From NCBI RefSeq assembly GCF_051020765.1, contig NW_027469366.1, positions 1 to 64,000 of the forward strand: DNA of 64,000 nt, written 5' to 3'. Of this stretch, positions 27,801-42,000 are shown piece after piece. This stretch comes from Lasioglossum baleicum. Taxonomy: Eukaryota > Arthropoda > Insecta > Hymenoptera > Halictidae. Position 1 is the stretch's first letter. Each line of letters begins with the position of its first letter. The position numbers and the translations under genes are program-made. Under the pieces are notes generated by a model, which was not told where the DNA came from, did not search any database, and saw only the letters and a program-made list of their open reading frames with translations.

Positions 27801-30800
27801 ATAATATTAAAACCGTGAAATAAGGTGTCTATTGCCAATACTGATCACCGTGTTCACTCCCGGAATACCTGGTCTTTCTCTTGGAATCACAAGATAGTTG
27901 ATTCTATAGACTTAGCCGCTCACCTCTTAAGGATGTTTGTATCGTTCTCGAAAGGCTTGACCCTCGATCTTCTAATTCATACATTAAATTAAAATACTCG
28001 TCTCTATAATGTATAGTAATTTGTTACATTGAACATGATGTTATACACCCGATACAGTGGGTTAGGCTCTCGGTGGGTAAGGCCTTCAGTAGAACGTTTG
28101 ACTTTATACCAATTGGTATCGATCTCAACATTATTGACGCTCTACTTTAACATTCAAACCGTGAATTGAGGTGTCTATTGCTCATTCTGTTTAGCGGATT
28201 TACTCCCGCAATGCCTGTTTGACTGTCGGAATCGCAGGATAGGTGCAGCCATTCGCGAAGCTGATCGAATATCATAGAAGGTGGAAACTGTCTCGAAATG
28301 TTTGATCGCCGATCTTCTCATTCATAAATGAAATTATGGCGCAGGACACTAAAACCAATACTAATTTGTCCCTCTAAACAAGGTGTTATACTCTCGAAAC
28401 TGCGGGTTAGCTTTTCGGAGCGCAAGGCATTCTGTATAAAGCATGACCCTACACGAATATGTAATGGTATACAATGGCTTGACGGCCTACTTTAACATTC
28501 GAACCGGGAACTGAGGTGTCTATTGCCAATACTGTACAGCGCTTTATCTCCCGTAATATCTGGTTTGACTCTCGGAATCACTGGATATGTCAGTCTATTG
28601 ACTTAGCCGTTAGTCACTCACAGAAGGTGGTAACGTCCTCGAACGGTTTCACCCTCGATCTTCTGACTAATACACGGCATTAAGGAGCCCGCCACTAGAA
28701 TGTAAGTTAATTTTATACTCTGAACACGATGTTATACTCCCGGTGCAGCGGATTGTCGGTAACGTTCTCAAACGGATGGACGCACCACTTGCATATTCAT
28801 ACCGTGAAGTAAGCAGTCTATTGCCAAAACTGTTCAGAGGATTTACTCTCGGAATCCCTGTTCTGACACACAGAATCACAGGACAGGTGACGCTATTGAT
28901 TTAGTCGTTCGCCTCTCATAGTAGGTGGTAGCAATCTCGAACGGTTTTGACAGTAAATCTTCTAATTCCTACATTAAGATATGTTGCCCGCCACTAAATG
29001 TATGCTAATTTGTATATCTGATCAGGAAGGTTTACTCTCGATACGGCGTGACAGTTTCTTGGGAGGTAAGGTATGTGATAAAGTGTATGACGTTAGAGGA
29101 ATTCGAAATGCTGTCACACGGATTGACGCTCTACTTCAAAATGCAAACTGAGAATTGATGTGTCTATTGCCAATACAAAGCAGCCCATTTACTCCCGGAA
29201 TATCTCATTTGCCTTTCGGAATCACAGGAAAGGTAAAGCCACTGGCTTAGTTGTTCGTCTCTCACAGAAGGTGGCGACTATCTCGAAGGGATGGACACCC
29301 GATTTTTAATTCATTCACTAACTTGAGGTGCCTGTCACTGAAATGGACTCTAATTTCTTTCTCTGTACACGAAGTTAGAATCTCGATACAGTCGGTTAAT
29401 TTAATCGTGGGATATGGTCTTCGGTAAGACGTTTGACTTTGTTCCAATTGGTAACGATCTATACCGGTTTGACGGCCTAATTCAATACTGAATCGAGTGA
29501 ATTAAGCTACCTATTGCCAATACTCTTCAGCGGATATACCCCAGGAAAACCTGCACTGACCCTAGGACACACAGGATATGTGAAGCTATTGACTTAGCTG
29601 GCCTAATATCATCGATGGGGATTGCGGTCTCGAACGCTTTGACCCTCGATCGCCTAATTCATGCATGACATGAAGGTGCCCGTCACTGAAATGAATAATA
29701 ATTTCTTTCTCTGAGCACGATGAAATACCCTCGATGCTGCGGTTAACGTTTGCGGAAGTTAACGCCATCGGTAAAACGTTTGGCTTTACGGCAATCAAAC
29801 GATTTGACACCCTATTTCAAAACGCAAACCGTGACTTATGGTGTCTGTAGCCCACGATGTGCAGCGCATTTACACCCAGAATATCTCGTTTGACTTTCGG
29901 AATCACGGGAATGGTGAAGCCATTTACTTATGTGTTCGTCTCTCACAGAAGGTGGCGACATTCTCGAACGGTTTGATGCCCGATCCTTTAATTCATTCAT
30001 GAAGTTCAGGTGCCCGTCACTGAAGTTGACTCTAATTTCTTTCTATTTTTCTCTCAATACAGCCGGCTAGTTTTTCAGAGCGTAAGGTCTTCGGTAAAAC
30101 GTTTGACTTCATAGCAATTCCTATCGTTCTCAAATGCATTGACACTCTACATTGACTCTCGAACCGTGAAATAAGGTGTCAATTGCTAATACTGTTCAGC
30201 GGAATCTCGAAATATCAAGAATGGATGAAATTATTGAATCAGCCGTTCGACTCCGAATGAAGGTGGAAACGTTCTGGAACGGTTTGACTGCCGATTTCTC
30301 TATTCACAAATGAAAAAAACCTGTGTGTCTGTTAAGAATTCTTCTAATTTGTTGCCGTGAGCACTATGCATGATACTCGTTACTGCGTGTTACGTTCTTG
30401 GAAGGTAAGGTATTCGGTGAAAGGTATGACTTTATACCAATTGCTTGTCTTCTCCATCGGATTGACACTGTTCTCTAATATTTAATGCGTGAAACAAGGT
30501 GCCAATGCCGTTCAGTGGATTTACTCCTGGACTTCCAGGCTTGACTCTAGGGATCACAAAAATAGGTGAATCTATTGGCCCAGCCGTTAGACTCTCAAAG
30601 AAGGTGGGATCGATCTCGAACGGTGAGACTGTCGATTTTCCTATTCATACATGGAAATAAGGTGTCCGCCTGTTAAAATGTCTACTCATTTGTTCTTGCG
30701 AAAGCTACGCAAGACAATCGCTAGAGCGGGCTGGGTTCTCGAAAGGAAAGGTATTGCGTAATATTAATGACTTTATACCAATTGGTAATGTTCTCCTACG

Positions 30801-32192
30801 GCTTGACACCCTACTTTAACTACATACAGTGAATTAACGTGTGTATTATCTATACTGCTCAGCGGATTTACACCAGTAATACCTGGTTTGTCTCTTGGAA
30901 TAGCAGGAGACGTGAAGTTATGGACTTAGCTGATCGTCTCTCACAGAAGGTGCTAACGTTCTCGAACAGTTTCACACTCGATCTACTGGGTCATGCATGA
31001 AATTAAGGTGCGCGTCAGTAAATGTATAGTAGTTCGTACCTCAGTACACTGTGTTATACTCAGGATACAGCGCCTTTAGTAAAATGTCTGCCTTTATAAT
31101 AATTGGTAACGTTCTCAAAGGGTGTGACGCTCTATTTTAATATCCAAACTGTGAACTATAGTATCTATTCCCAATACTGTTCAGCGGATTTACACCCGGA
31201 ATACCTGGTTTAACTCTCGGAATAGACTGGATAGGCGAAGCTATACACTCAGCCGTTCTTCTCTAACAGAAGGTGGCAACGTTCTCGAACGAGTTCACCA
31301 TCGATCTTCTAATCCATACATGAAGATATGGTGCCCGTCACAGAAGTGAACATTAATATCTTTCTCTGAACCCAAAGTAATACTCTCGATACAGCCGGTT
31401 AATTTTTCGGAGGGTAATGTCTTCGGTAAAATGTTTGACTTTATGCAAATTGTTAACGCTCTCAAACAGTTTGGCGCCCCACTGTAGTAACCATACCGTG
31501 AAGATAGGTATCCATTACCAATAGTGTACAGCGAATTGACTCCCGGCATACCTGGTTTGCCTCTCGGGATCAGAGAGTATGTGCAACTATTGACTTAGAT
31601 ATGCGATATTCAAGGATGGTGATATCGTTATCAAACGGTTTCGACACTTGAGCTTCTAATTTATACATGAATTTATGGTCCCCATCACTAAAGTGTATAC
31701 TCATTTGCTTCCCTGAACTGGATATTGTACCCACGATACTGCGCCTCATGTTCTCGGACGGTAAGGTATGCGAAGAACAGTATGACTTTATACCAATTAG
31801 TAACCATCTCAGATGAATCGACACTCTAATTTAGTACAGTGAATTAAGGTGTCTATTGCCAAATACTGTTCAGCTGATTAACTCTCGGAATACCTGGTTT
31901 GACTTTCGGAATCACATGATAGGTGTAGCTATTTTCGTAGTCGTTCAATCCTCAAAGAAGGTGGTAACGGTCTCGAACGGATTGACAATCGATCTTCTAG
32001 TTCATACACGAAATTAAGCCGTCCGTCTGCTAAAATGTCTACTAATTTGTTGCTCTGATCACGAAGTAATATCCTCAATATAGCGGGTTAGCTTCTCGGA
32101 AGGAATGGCTTACGGTAAAAAGTTAGTCTGTATACGAATGGGTAAAGTTTTACAACGGCTTGACGCCCTGCTTTATTATTCGAACAGTGAAT
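15827..32192 (-). repeat. Satellite family B, main array, '-' orientation block 1
   Basis: This is the largest uniform block, about 47 monomer lengths of family B in reverse orientation. Landmarks are GGTGAAGCTATTGACTTAGC, TACTCCCGGAATACCTGG, TATTGCCAATACTGTTCAGC and CTCGATACAGCGGGTTAG. The GGAATACC landmark steps by 345-346 bp over long stretches, for example 18,287, 18,633 and 18,979. Single copies are shortened by internal deletions near 17,715, 17,990, 19,690, 21,175, 26,935, 28,752, 30,040 and 31,072. A small AT-rich insertion lies near 26,695-26,730. Each monomer contains two related halves of about 170-175 bp, both starting GGTAACGTTCTC. Many 60-125 codon open frames occur on both strands. 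They repeat the same peptide motifs and stop at the same monomer positions, so I do not call them. Confidence 0.93.
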
Positions 32193-35117
32193 GATCGTAC
32201 GGTAGATCGAGCAACACTACTGTACGGTCACCGTTAATTTCTTAAGACATGATTCTGAACCGCATGCAGGCCTATCTCATTTTTATATTTACATACAAAT
32301 ACTGCAATTTACTGTTGTGGTGATTACAATTTTTTTCGAAATTGTTAATTGTTAGATGAAAGAATTGTTTTTCTGAATACTAGTGTCTTCGGAAATGGTT
32401 CAGTGCAAGTACATAACATCATTTGTTAAACTTATTGTTATTTTACACGATTGTCTGAACAGGAACCTGCGCTGTTTGAGCGACACGTCTGTCGAGGTCT
32501 TGTAGTAGCGTACTGCTGAACGGAGCGGAATTACAGGATGGACTTCCTCTGTTCCTTTAACTTTGATTTTGTACCGGCTGCATTGTTTACCAGTTCTCCA
32601 TTTATTTATACATGCGGTAATTTTCTGTTTTGATATTCTAGATTTATTTCAAAAGTTGCTATTTTTGTTTTAAAAAATATGTTTCTTAGAAATGGTGTCT
32701 TTGGAATAAGTTGAGTGTACGTTTATGACATTATTTTGTTAAACATAGTGTTATTTTGTATGATTGTCTGTATAAGCCTGGGGTGATCATGTAGTTGCGT
32801 TCGGTAGATCCGACCAAAGCTAGGGTATGATCTACGATAACATCTTTAACCATGATATTGTACCGTTTGCATTCTTTCCCAGTTCTCCATTTATTTATAC
32901 ACACTGTAATTTACTGTTATGATATTTTAGATTTTCTGCACAATTTTCAATTTCTACATTCAAATATCGTATTCCCAAGTAAACATACCTTTGGAATGAT
33001 TTATATGTACATACATGATAATATTATGCTAAATTCTCTGTTATTTTATATGATTGGTTGAATACATACCTACGCTTCCGAAGCGACACAGCTGCTGTGG
33101 TCCTGTATTTGCGTACGGCTGATCTGAGCGACTCTACAGCATGGTCTTCGTTAATTTCTCCAACCTCGATATTGTACCGCACGCATCTTTTTCCAGTTTT
33201 CCATTTACTTATTCATACTGTAATTTACTCTTATGACATTTTCTATTTCTTACGTAGTTATCAATTTTTAGTTTAAATGATTGTATTTCTTTGCAACAGT
33301 GCCCGTGGAATTAGTTGAGAATACGTTTATGCCGTTATCTTATTGTTGTATTATATGATTATTTTTGTAGGTTCCAACGCTTCCAGTGCGACACGACTGG
33401 ATTTGCCTCGTAGCTGCGTTCGGTAGATCGGAGCGACGATAATGCACGATATCTACATATCCTTGATTTTGTCCCGTATGCATCTTCTCCATGTTTTCCA
33501 TTTATATATACATAGCATAATTAACTGTTGTATTTTCAATTTTATTCAAAATACTCAATTTTAAATTGATAAAATTGTAGTCCTTAGTAAAAGTGCCATT
33601 GGGATTTGTTGTTGGTACGTATGTGTCATTATTTTGTTGAATTTTTTATTGTACTATATGATTGTCTCTATTCGTACCTACGCGTCGAGAGCAGCGCGAC
33701 GGGCGAGATCTTGTGGTTGCGTACGGCAGGTAGGGCGACACTACAGTAGGGTCTCCATCAATTCCTTTATCTTTGATTTCGTACCGCTGGCATTTCTTCC
33801 TCCTTCATCATTTATTTGTACACACCGTGACTTAATGTTATGATATTTTCGACTTTTCTCAAAATTTTCGACTTTTATCATAAAAAATTGTAGTTCTTAG
33901 TGCAACAGTCTTTGGAATTTGTTGAGTGTTCTATTATGACAGCATTTTGAGAATCTTATTGTTATTTCATATGATTGTCTCTATACGTGCCTATATTGTC
34001 ATATGCAACACCTCTACAGTGGACTCCATGTTTCTTTCGGTAGATCGGAGCGGCACTACTGTATGATCCACGTTAATTTCATTAACCTTCATTTAGTACC
34101 GTATGCATATTTTCCCCTGTTTTTAATTTGTTTATGCAACCAGTCATTTACTGTTATGTTATTTTCGATTTCTTTCGAAATTTTCAATTATTATTTTATA
34201 AAATTTTAGGTCTTAGTAAAAGTGACTTTGGAATCAGTTGTGTGTACGTTTATGACAATTTTATGTTAAATTCTTTCTATTGTATATGATACATTGTATA
34301 CGTACCTACGCTACGGGCGCGGTACGGTTGTAGTGGTCTTGTAGATAGGTACGGCAGATTGGAGCAGCTTACTGGATTGTCCTCGGTAATTTCTGTAACC
34401 CATGATTTTAAACTGCATGCATTCTTTCTGAAATTGATCATTTATTTTATACGTTCCTTAATTTACTGTAATGATATTTTCGATTTTTTTTTTATAATTT
34501 TCAATTTCTATAGTAAGAAATTGTATTTCCTAGTAAATCTGCCGCTAGATATAGGTGAGTGTACGCTAATGACATTATTTTGTTTAACTTATTGTTATTG
34601 TGTATGATTGTCTCTATACGTATCTAAGCTGACGGAACAACACGACTGGAGTGGTCTTGCAGATGCGGTCGTTACATCCTAGCGAAACAACTGTAGGATC
34701 TTAGTTAATTTCTCTAACCATTATCTCATACCGATTGTATTTTTCCGCAGTTTGCTGCCTATTTATAAATAGTGTTATTTACTGTTACGATATTTCCGAT
34801 TTTTTTTTTTAATCTTCAATGATAATTATAAAAAATTGTATTCCATGGCAAAAGAGTCTCTGGAATTAGTTGGGTTCACGTATATCACGATATCTTGTTA
34901 GACTTATTGATATTTTATATGATTATCTGTATACGTACCTACGCTGCTTGCGCGAGACTACTGGCGAGGCCTTGTAGTTGCTTACGACAGAACGGAGAGA
35001 GACTACTGGATGGTCCTCGATAATGTTTTAAACCTTGATATTGTACAGTACGAATTTTTTTCCAGTTGTTCATGCATATGTACATACTGTATGATACTGC
35101 TATAATGTTTTCACTTC
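32193..35117 (+). repeat. Satellite family C, ~312-bp monomer, '+' orientation block 1
   Basis: About nine copies of a second long monomer lie here. Landmarks in order are CGTTAATTTCTTTAACC, GTACCGTATGCATTC, TACTGTAATTTACTGTTATG, TTGGAATTAGTTGAGTG, GATTGTCTGTATACGTACC, and a GC-richer core GGAGCGACACGACTGGAGTG. The AATTTC-TTAACC landmark recurs near 32229, 32540, 32831, 33145, 33446, 33750, 34069, 34380, 34700 and 35013, in steps of 291-320 bp. The left junction joins a family B copy cut after its AACAGTGAAT to a family C copy cut at its GTACGGTAGATCG. Open frames such as 33634-33843 and 34359-34607 are monomer sequence. Confidence 0.92.
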
Positions 35118-35118
35118 T

Positions 35119-35823
35119 AAATAATACAATTTCTGAGATAAAAAATTGGAGGATTTGAATGAAATCGGAAATATTATGACTGTAGATCACAAAATGTATA
35201 AACATATAGTGAATATCGAATGAATGCATTCGGCACAATATCAAGGTTAGAGAAATTAACGAACATAATAACGTAGTGTCAGTACGATATGCCGAACGCA
35301 ACTGCAAGGCCATAACAGGCGTGTCGCTCCGGAAGCGTGTGTACGTATAAAGACAATTACGTAAAATAAAAATAAGTTTCACCATAATATTGGCATAAAC
35401 GTACACTCAACTAATTCCAAAGACACTATCACTGATAAATACAATTTTTTAATCCAAAAATTGAAAATATCGAAGAAGTACGAAAATATCACAACAGTAA
35501 ATTACAGTATCTATAAATAAACAGAAAACTGGGACAGAATGCATATGGTACAAAATCATGGTTACGGAATTAACTGAAACCATACAGTAATGCCTCTTCA
35601 GGCTGCCGTGTACAACTACAAGACGACTCCAGTCATGTCGTGCCGGTAGCGAAGGTATATATGGAGACAATCTTATAAAATAACAAGGAATATAACAAAA
35701 CATTGTCACAAACGTATGCTCAACTAATTCCAAGGGCACTTTTCGTGTACAATAAAATTTCAGAAATTAAAAATTTGAAATTAAAAAAAAAATCTGTAGT
35801 ATCATAACAGTATATTACAGTTT
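35119..35823 (-). repeat. Satellite family C, short inverted block
   Basis: About two and a quarter copies of family C lie in reverse orientation. Landmarks are ACAATATCAAGGTTAGAGAA, GCAACTACAAGACGACTCC, ATAACGTAC-like and AACTAATTCCAAGG. Orientation flips from the preceding block within an AT-rich part of the monomer at about 35,110-35,122. The 155-codon open frame on the minus strand (34939-35406) spans the flip and is composed of satellite sequence on both sides. It is therefore a chance product of the junction rather than a gene. Confidence 0.88.
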
Positions 35824-37811
35824 GTGTTCAGATAAAAATATTAGTCTCCACTTCAGTGACGGGCACCTTAACTTCATGTGTCCATTAGAAGGTCGGGAGT
35901 CAATCCGTTTGCGAACTTTACCACTTCCTTTGATAATCGAACGTCTACGTCAGTAGCTTCACCCTCATTTCCGATCCTCAAATGAGGTATCCCAGGAGTA
36001 AAGATGCTCTACAATATTGGCATTAGACACCCCGTTTCACGGTATAAATACTAAAGTACACAGTAAATCCATTGTAGAACGATATCTATTGGTATAGATT
36101 CACACTTCTTACCGAAGGTCTTACCTTCCGCGATCCTCACCATCTTCATGGAGAGCATAGCCTCTTGTTCAGAGCATGAAGTTAGTATTCATTTCAATGA
36201 CGGGAACCTTAACTTCATGTTTGAGTTAGAAGATCGATGGTCAAGCGGCTCGAGAACGTTGCAACCTTCCCTGAGAGACGAACGGCTAAGTCAATACCAT
36301 CACCTATCCTGTCATACTGAGCGTCATACCAGGTATATATGGAGTAAATCCACTGAACCGTATTGGCAATAGATATCTCAATTCACGGCACGAGTATGAA
36401 GGTTGACAGCCAAACCGTCGGACAACGTTACGAATTGGTATAAAGTAATTCTTTTCATCGAATGACTCACCTTCCAAGAAACTAACCCGCTGTAGCGAGT
36501 GTCCTGCTTAGTGCTCACGGAAACAAATTAGTTGACATTTTAGCAGACGGAAACCTTATTCTCATGTATGAATGACATTATCGTGAGTGAAACCTTTCGA
36601 GAACGATCCCAATGTGTTCACGTGAGGAACGGTTATGACAGTAGCTTCACCTACCCTGTCATTTCGGTAATCAAACAAGGTATTCCGAGAGTCAATCCGA
36701 TCTACAGTATTGGCAATAGAAACTATTTCTCGCGGTATGAACATTAAAGTACAAAGTTTAACCGTCGGGGAACATTACAATTGGTTGAAGTCAGCCTTTT
36801 TACCAGTTACCTTACATTCCGAGATCCTAACCAGCTGCACCGAGTGTGTTGCTTAATGTTCCGGCATACATGTTAGTAGACATTTTGCAGACGGAAGCCC
36901 TATATTCATTGATGAACAGAAACATCGACTGGCAGACCTTTCTGGAACGTCACATCATTCCATGAGACTCGAACGGCGAGGTCAACAGTTTCACCTATCC
37001 TGTGACACCGATAGAAAATCCAGGTATTCTGGGAGTAGATCCGCTTATGCACCCTATTGTTCGGTGTAAATGTTAAAGTATAAATTCAAACCGTTGTAGG
37101 ACGTTTGGTATTGGTAGAGAGTCAAATTGTTCACAAAAGGCCTTACCTTCGTGAATGTGTCCCGCTGAATCGAGACTAAAACTTCTTGTTCGGAGTAGCA
37201 AATTAGTATGCATTTTAGTGGCCTACATTTCATGCATGAATTATAAGGGACGGTGTTCATATCACTCGATAGCGTGATCACCCTTTTCGATAGTCGAACT
37301 CCTGAATCACAAGCTACATGTATCCTGTGGATCCGAAAGTCAAACAGGGTATTCTGGGAGCAAATCCGCTGAACAGTTTTGTCACTGGATATTTTAATCC
37401 ACGGTTTGAATATTACGGTAGAGCGTCAAACCATCGGAGAACATTATCAATTTGTATAATGGCATTCTTTATACCGAATATCTTACCTTCCGTGAACCAA
37501 ACCCGCTTTTTCGAGAATATAACTTTGTCTACTAGGAAGCAAATTAGCTTACATTTTAGAGGGTACACTTAATTTCATACTATAATTAGAAGAACGAGGG
37601 TAAAACAGTTCGAGAACGATACCTACATTCCATGAGCGTAGAACGGTCATGTTAATAGCTTCAGTTATCCAGGTATTCCGATAGTCAAACCATGTACTCC
37701 GGGGGTATGTGCCCTGTACGGTATTGGCAATAGACACCTTAATTCACGGAATGAACATTAAAGCTGACTGTCGTGCCGCTGTAGAACGCTGCCTATTGCT
37801 ATAGAGTGAAA
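35824..37811 (+). repeat. Satellite family B, '+' orientation block 2
   Basis: Nearly six copies of family B lie in the same orientation as 10,703-15,825. Landmarks are TTCAGTGACGGGCACCTTAAC, GGTCAAGCGGCTCGAGAACG and TATTGGCAATAGACACCTTA, with the last steps at the 345-bp period. The left junction falls at GTGTTCAGA within the monomer and the preceding family C copy is cut in its TATTACAGT stretch. The 74-codon frame at 36148-36372 is the open frame shared by many family B copies and is not called. Confidence 0.9.
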
Positions 37812-37812
37812 C

Positions 37813-39064
37813 CACCGGTAAAATGCCAATTGGTAACGTCATCAAACGGTTTCACGTTATACCTTAATATTCAAACCGTGAATCGAGGTGTTTATTCACA
37901 ATACTCTTCAATGGACTTGCTCCAGGAATACCAGGTTTGACTGTCGGAATAACAGGATAGGTGTAGCTATTGAATTAGCCAATTGAATCTCACAGATGGT
38001 GGCAATCCACTCGCACGCTTTGGCACTCCATCCTCCTATTCATACATAAAAATAAGGTCTCCGCCTGCTAAAATGTCTACTCATTTCCTGCTGTGAAAAC
38101 TAAGCAAGGCAATCGCTACGGCGGATTGGGTTCTCAGAAGGAAAGATTTTGTGTAAAATTAATAACTTTATACTAATTGGTGATGTTCTTCTACGGCTTG
38201 AATCTTTGCTTTAATTTCACACCGTGAATTAACGTGTTGAATTAAAATACTCTTCAGCGGATTTACTCCAGGAATACTTGATTTGAATCTCCGAATCACT
38301 GGACTAGTGTAGCTAGTGGCTAAGCCGTTCGTCTCTGACATTAGGTGGCAACGTTCTCGTGAGGCTTGACACTCTACTCTAGCATTCAAACCGTGCATTA
38401 AGGAGTCTAATGCCAATCCTGTTAATCGGATTCGACCCCGGAGTACCTGGCCATACCCTCGGAATGAAAGAAGAGGTAAGCTATTGTCTTAGCCGTTGAA
38501 CACTCAAACAACGATGTAACGAGCTCATACTGTTTGACACTCGATTATTCTATTCTCACACTTAAATAAGGTGCCGCTCGGCTAAAATGTCTACTAATTT
38601 GTTTCCGTGAGCCATACGCCTGACACTCGCTACTGGGGGACAGGTTCTAGGAAGATATTGAATGCGGTAATAGGAATGACTCAATACCAATTGGTAATGT
38701 TCTCCGACGGGTTGACATTCTACTGTAATGTTCATACCGTGTGTTAAGGTGTCTATTGCCACTACACTTTAGCTCACATACTCCTGGAATACCAGGCTTC
38801 ACTCTCGAAATTACAGGATTCACACTCGGTCTTATTCATATATGTAGCTAAGGTGCGCATCATTAAAATATATACTGATTCGTTTCTCTGAACACGAAGT
38901 TATTCCCGCTAAACAGCGTGCTATGTTCTTGGAAGGTAAGTTATCCGGTATGGAGTATGACGATATAACAATTGGTTACGTTCTCCAGCGGTTTGACTCT
39001 GTACTTTATTATCCATACCGTACGTTATGGTGCCTATTGCCAGTACTGCTCAGCACATTTACTG
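37813..39064 (-). repeat. Satellite family B, '-' orientation block 2
   Basis: About three and a half copies of family B lie in reverse orientation. The flip from the preceding block is at about 37,812, inside the CCGGTAAAA region of the monomer. Landmarks are CCAATTGGTAACGTC, ATTCAAACCGTGAATCGAGG, TTTGACTGTCGGAATAACAGG and TTCAGCGGATTTACTCC. The block ends at CAGCACATTTACTGC before passing into family C. Confidence 0.9.
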
Positions 39065-39065
39065 C

Positions 39066-42000
39066 TACATATATATATAATACAGCACATTATACCGAAT
39101 ACATATCACTGCTATGATATGTTCGATTTTCTTCAAAATTTTCAGTTTCCAGTTTATAAAACTGTGTTTCATGGCAAGAGCGTTTTTGGAATTAGTTGAG
39201 TGTACATTTATGAGAATATTTTGATAAAAATATATTTATTTTGTATGGTAGCAGTGTACCAACCCTCGGTTCCGGAGCGACACTGCTGGCGAGATCTTCT
39301 TGTTTCGCACGGCAGGGCGGAGTGGCACTACTGGGTGGTATTCGATAATTTCGCTAACCTTGGTTTTGCACCGTATGCACTTCTTCCTGTTATCCATTTA
39401 TCTATATATACTGCAATTTACTGTTATGATATTTTCTATTTTTATCAGCATTATCAATTTATAATTTAAAAAATTGTATTTCTTAGTAAAAGTTTCTTTG
39501 GAGTTAGTTGAGTGTTCGTATATTGCGATATTTTTCTAAACTTATTGTTGTTTCATATGATGGCCTGTATGCGCTCCTACGGTTCAGTCGCGACACGGCT
39601 GAATTGGTTTTGTAGTTGCGTACGGCAGATCTGGGTGGGGTAATGGATGATCTTCATTAATTTCTTTAACCATAGACTTTTCACGTAATATTCAGTTCTT
39701 AATTTCAAAAACTTGTATTTCCTAGTAAAGGTGCCCTTGCAATTAGTTGAGAGTATGTATACGACATTATTTTGTTATATTTATGGTTATTGCACATGAT
39801 TGCCGTTATATGTACTAACGCTGCCGGAGCAGCACCACTGGAGTGGTCTTGTAGTTGCGTTCTGCAGTTCGGAGCGACGCTACAGTATGGTCTTCCTTAA
39901 CTTCTTTAACAATAATATAATGCCGTATGCATTCTTTCCTGGTTTTCTATTTATTTCAGTATACTGTAATTTACAGTTATGATATGTCTAATTTTATCAA
40001 AATTATCAATTTTTAGTTTATATAACTGTATTCCCTAGTAAAAGTGTCATTGGAATCAGTTGAGTGTTTGATAATGACGTTATTTTGTTTAACTTATTGT
40101 TATTTTATATAATGGTCTGTAGACGAACATACGCTGCCAAAGCTACACGACTGTCGTATTATGTAACAACGTACGTCATGTCGGAGCGGCGTTATTGGAT
40201 GGCATTCGTTAATTTCGTTAACCTTGATTTTGTGATGTATGCATTTCTACCCAGTATTCTACCTGTATATACGTTCTGTAAATTACTGTAATGATATTTC
40301 CGAAATTTTTCAAAATTGTCAATTTTTAGTTTATATAACTGTATTCCCTAATAAAAGTGTCTAGTTGCTGCACAACTGCAGTGGTCTTGTAATTGATTTC
40401 GGTAGATCGGAGCGGCATTGCTGGATAGTCTTTTTTGACATTTGTAACCATGATTTTGTACCGTATGTAGTTTTCCACATTCAAGCATTTATATATACAA
40501 ACTGCAATGTAATGCTATGACAATTTCGATTTGTTTTAAAATTTTCTGATGTTTAATTTGATAGGTTGTATTACTTAGTAAAAGTGTGTATTGAATTAGT
40601 TGAGCTTACGATTATGGCAATATTATGTTAACCTTACTGTTATTTCATATTTATTTTCTATATATGCACCTACTCCTCCGGAGCGACGCGGCTGGAGTGG
40701 AATTGCTGTTGCGTACGGTACCACGGAGCGACAATACTGCAATGGTTTCGTTAATTTCATTAGTCATGATATTTTAGATTTTCTACGAAATTTTCATATT
40801 CTATTTTAGGAAGTTGTGTTTCATTTTAAAAGTGCCATTTCAATTAGTTGAGTGCACGGTAATGACATTATTTTGATGATCTAATTGTTATTTTATATGA
40901 TTGTCTGTATACGTACCTACGCTGTTTGAGCGACACGACCGGCAAAGTCTCGTGGTTGCGTACGGCGGAACGCAGCGGCACTGCTGTATGGTCTTCGATA
41001 TTGTGCTTAAACTTCATTCCGTAAGGTATGCATTTTTTCCCAGTTTTCCATTTTAATATACTTACTGTAATTCACTGTTATGATATTTTCGATCATTTTC
41101 AAAATTGTCAATTTTCAATTTGAAGCGTTATATTTTTTGGAAAACGTGTCATTGGAATTAGTTATGTGTACCTTTACACAGATATTTTGTTGAATTCTTG
41201 TTGTATTATATGATTGCCTGTTCACGGACAGACGCTGCCACATCGAAACGACTGGAGTGTTATTGTATTTGCGTACGGTAGGCCGCAGCGACTACACTCT
41301 ATGGTCATTGCTAATTTCATTAACCATAATACAGTGCTGTAAGAATTCATCCTCAACTTTCTATTTATTTCTACATAATGTAACTTATAGTTATAATATT
41401 TTCGATCTTCTTCATAATTTCATTATTTTACTTATAAAAATTGTACTTGTAAGGAAACGTGACTATTGAATTAGATGAGGGTAGGTTTATGACATCATTT
41501 TATTATAATTATAGTTATTGTACATGATTGTCTATATACTTACCTACGCTGCTGAAGCGACACAACTGGCGATGTCTTGTAGTTGCGACCTTCAGATAGG
41601 AGGGGCACCACTGGATGGTCTGCGTTAATTTCGTTAACCATGATCTTGTACATTATGCATTCTTTCGCGATTTTTTATTTATTTCTACAAACTGTAATTT
41701 ACTGTTATATTATCTTAGATTTCTATCATAATTCCCCATTTCTGATTTCGAAAATTCTAGTTCTTAGGAGATGTGCGCTTGAAATTCGTTGAGTGTACGC
41801 TTATGACAATATCTTGTCAATTTTGTTGTTATTTTATATGGTTGCCTCTATATGTACCTACGCTTTCGATCGACGCGCGAATGGAGTGGTGTTGTAGTAC
41901 CGTTCGGTAGATTGGACTGACACTGCTCTCTGGTCTTTATCCATTTCATTAAGCTTAATGTTGTACCGTATTCATTCATTTACAGTTTTCCATCTATTTC

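Noticed and set aside
15827..32192. CENP-B-box-like word in family B (TCTCGATACAGCGGGTTA)
   Set aside because: The spacing between the TCG and the final GGG is one base short of the NTTCGNNNNANNCGGGN pattern, and two core positions differ. I do not call a CENP-B box.
34939..35406. 155-codon open frame on the minus strand, the longest visible frame besides the 19488-19865 one
   Set aside because: It spans the C+/C- flip and is built wholly from family C sequence on both sides, with no recognisable domain and no codon pattern distinct from the repeat.
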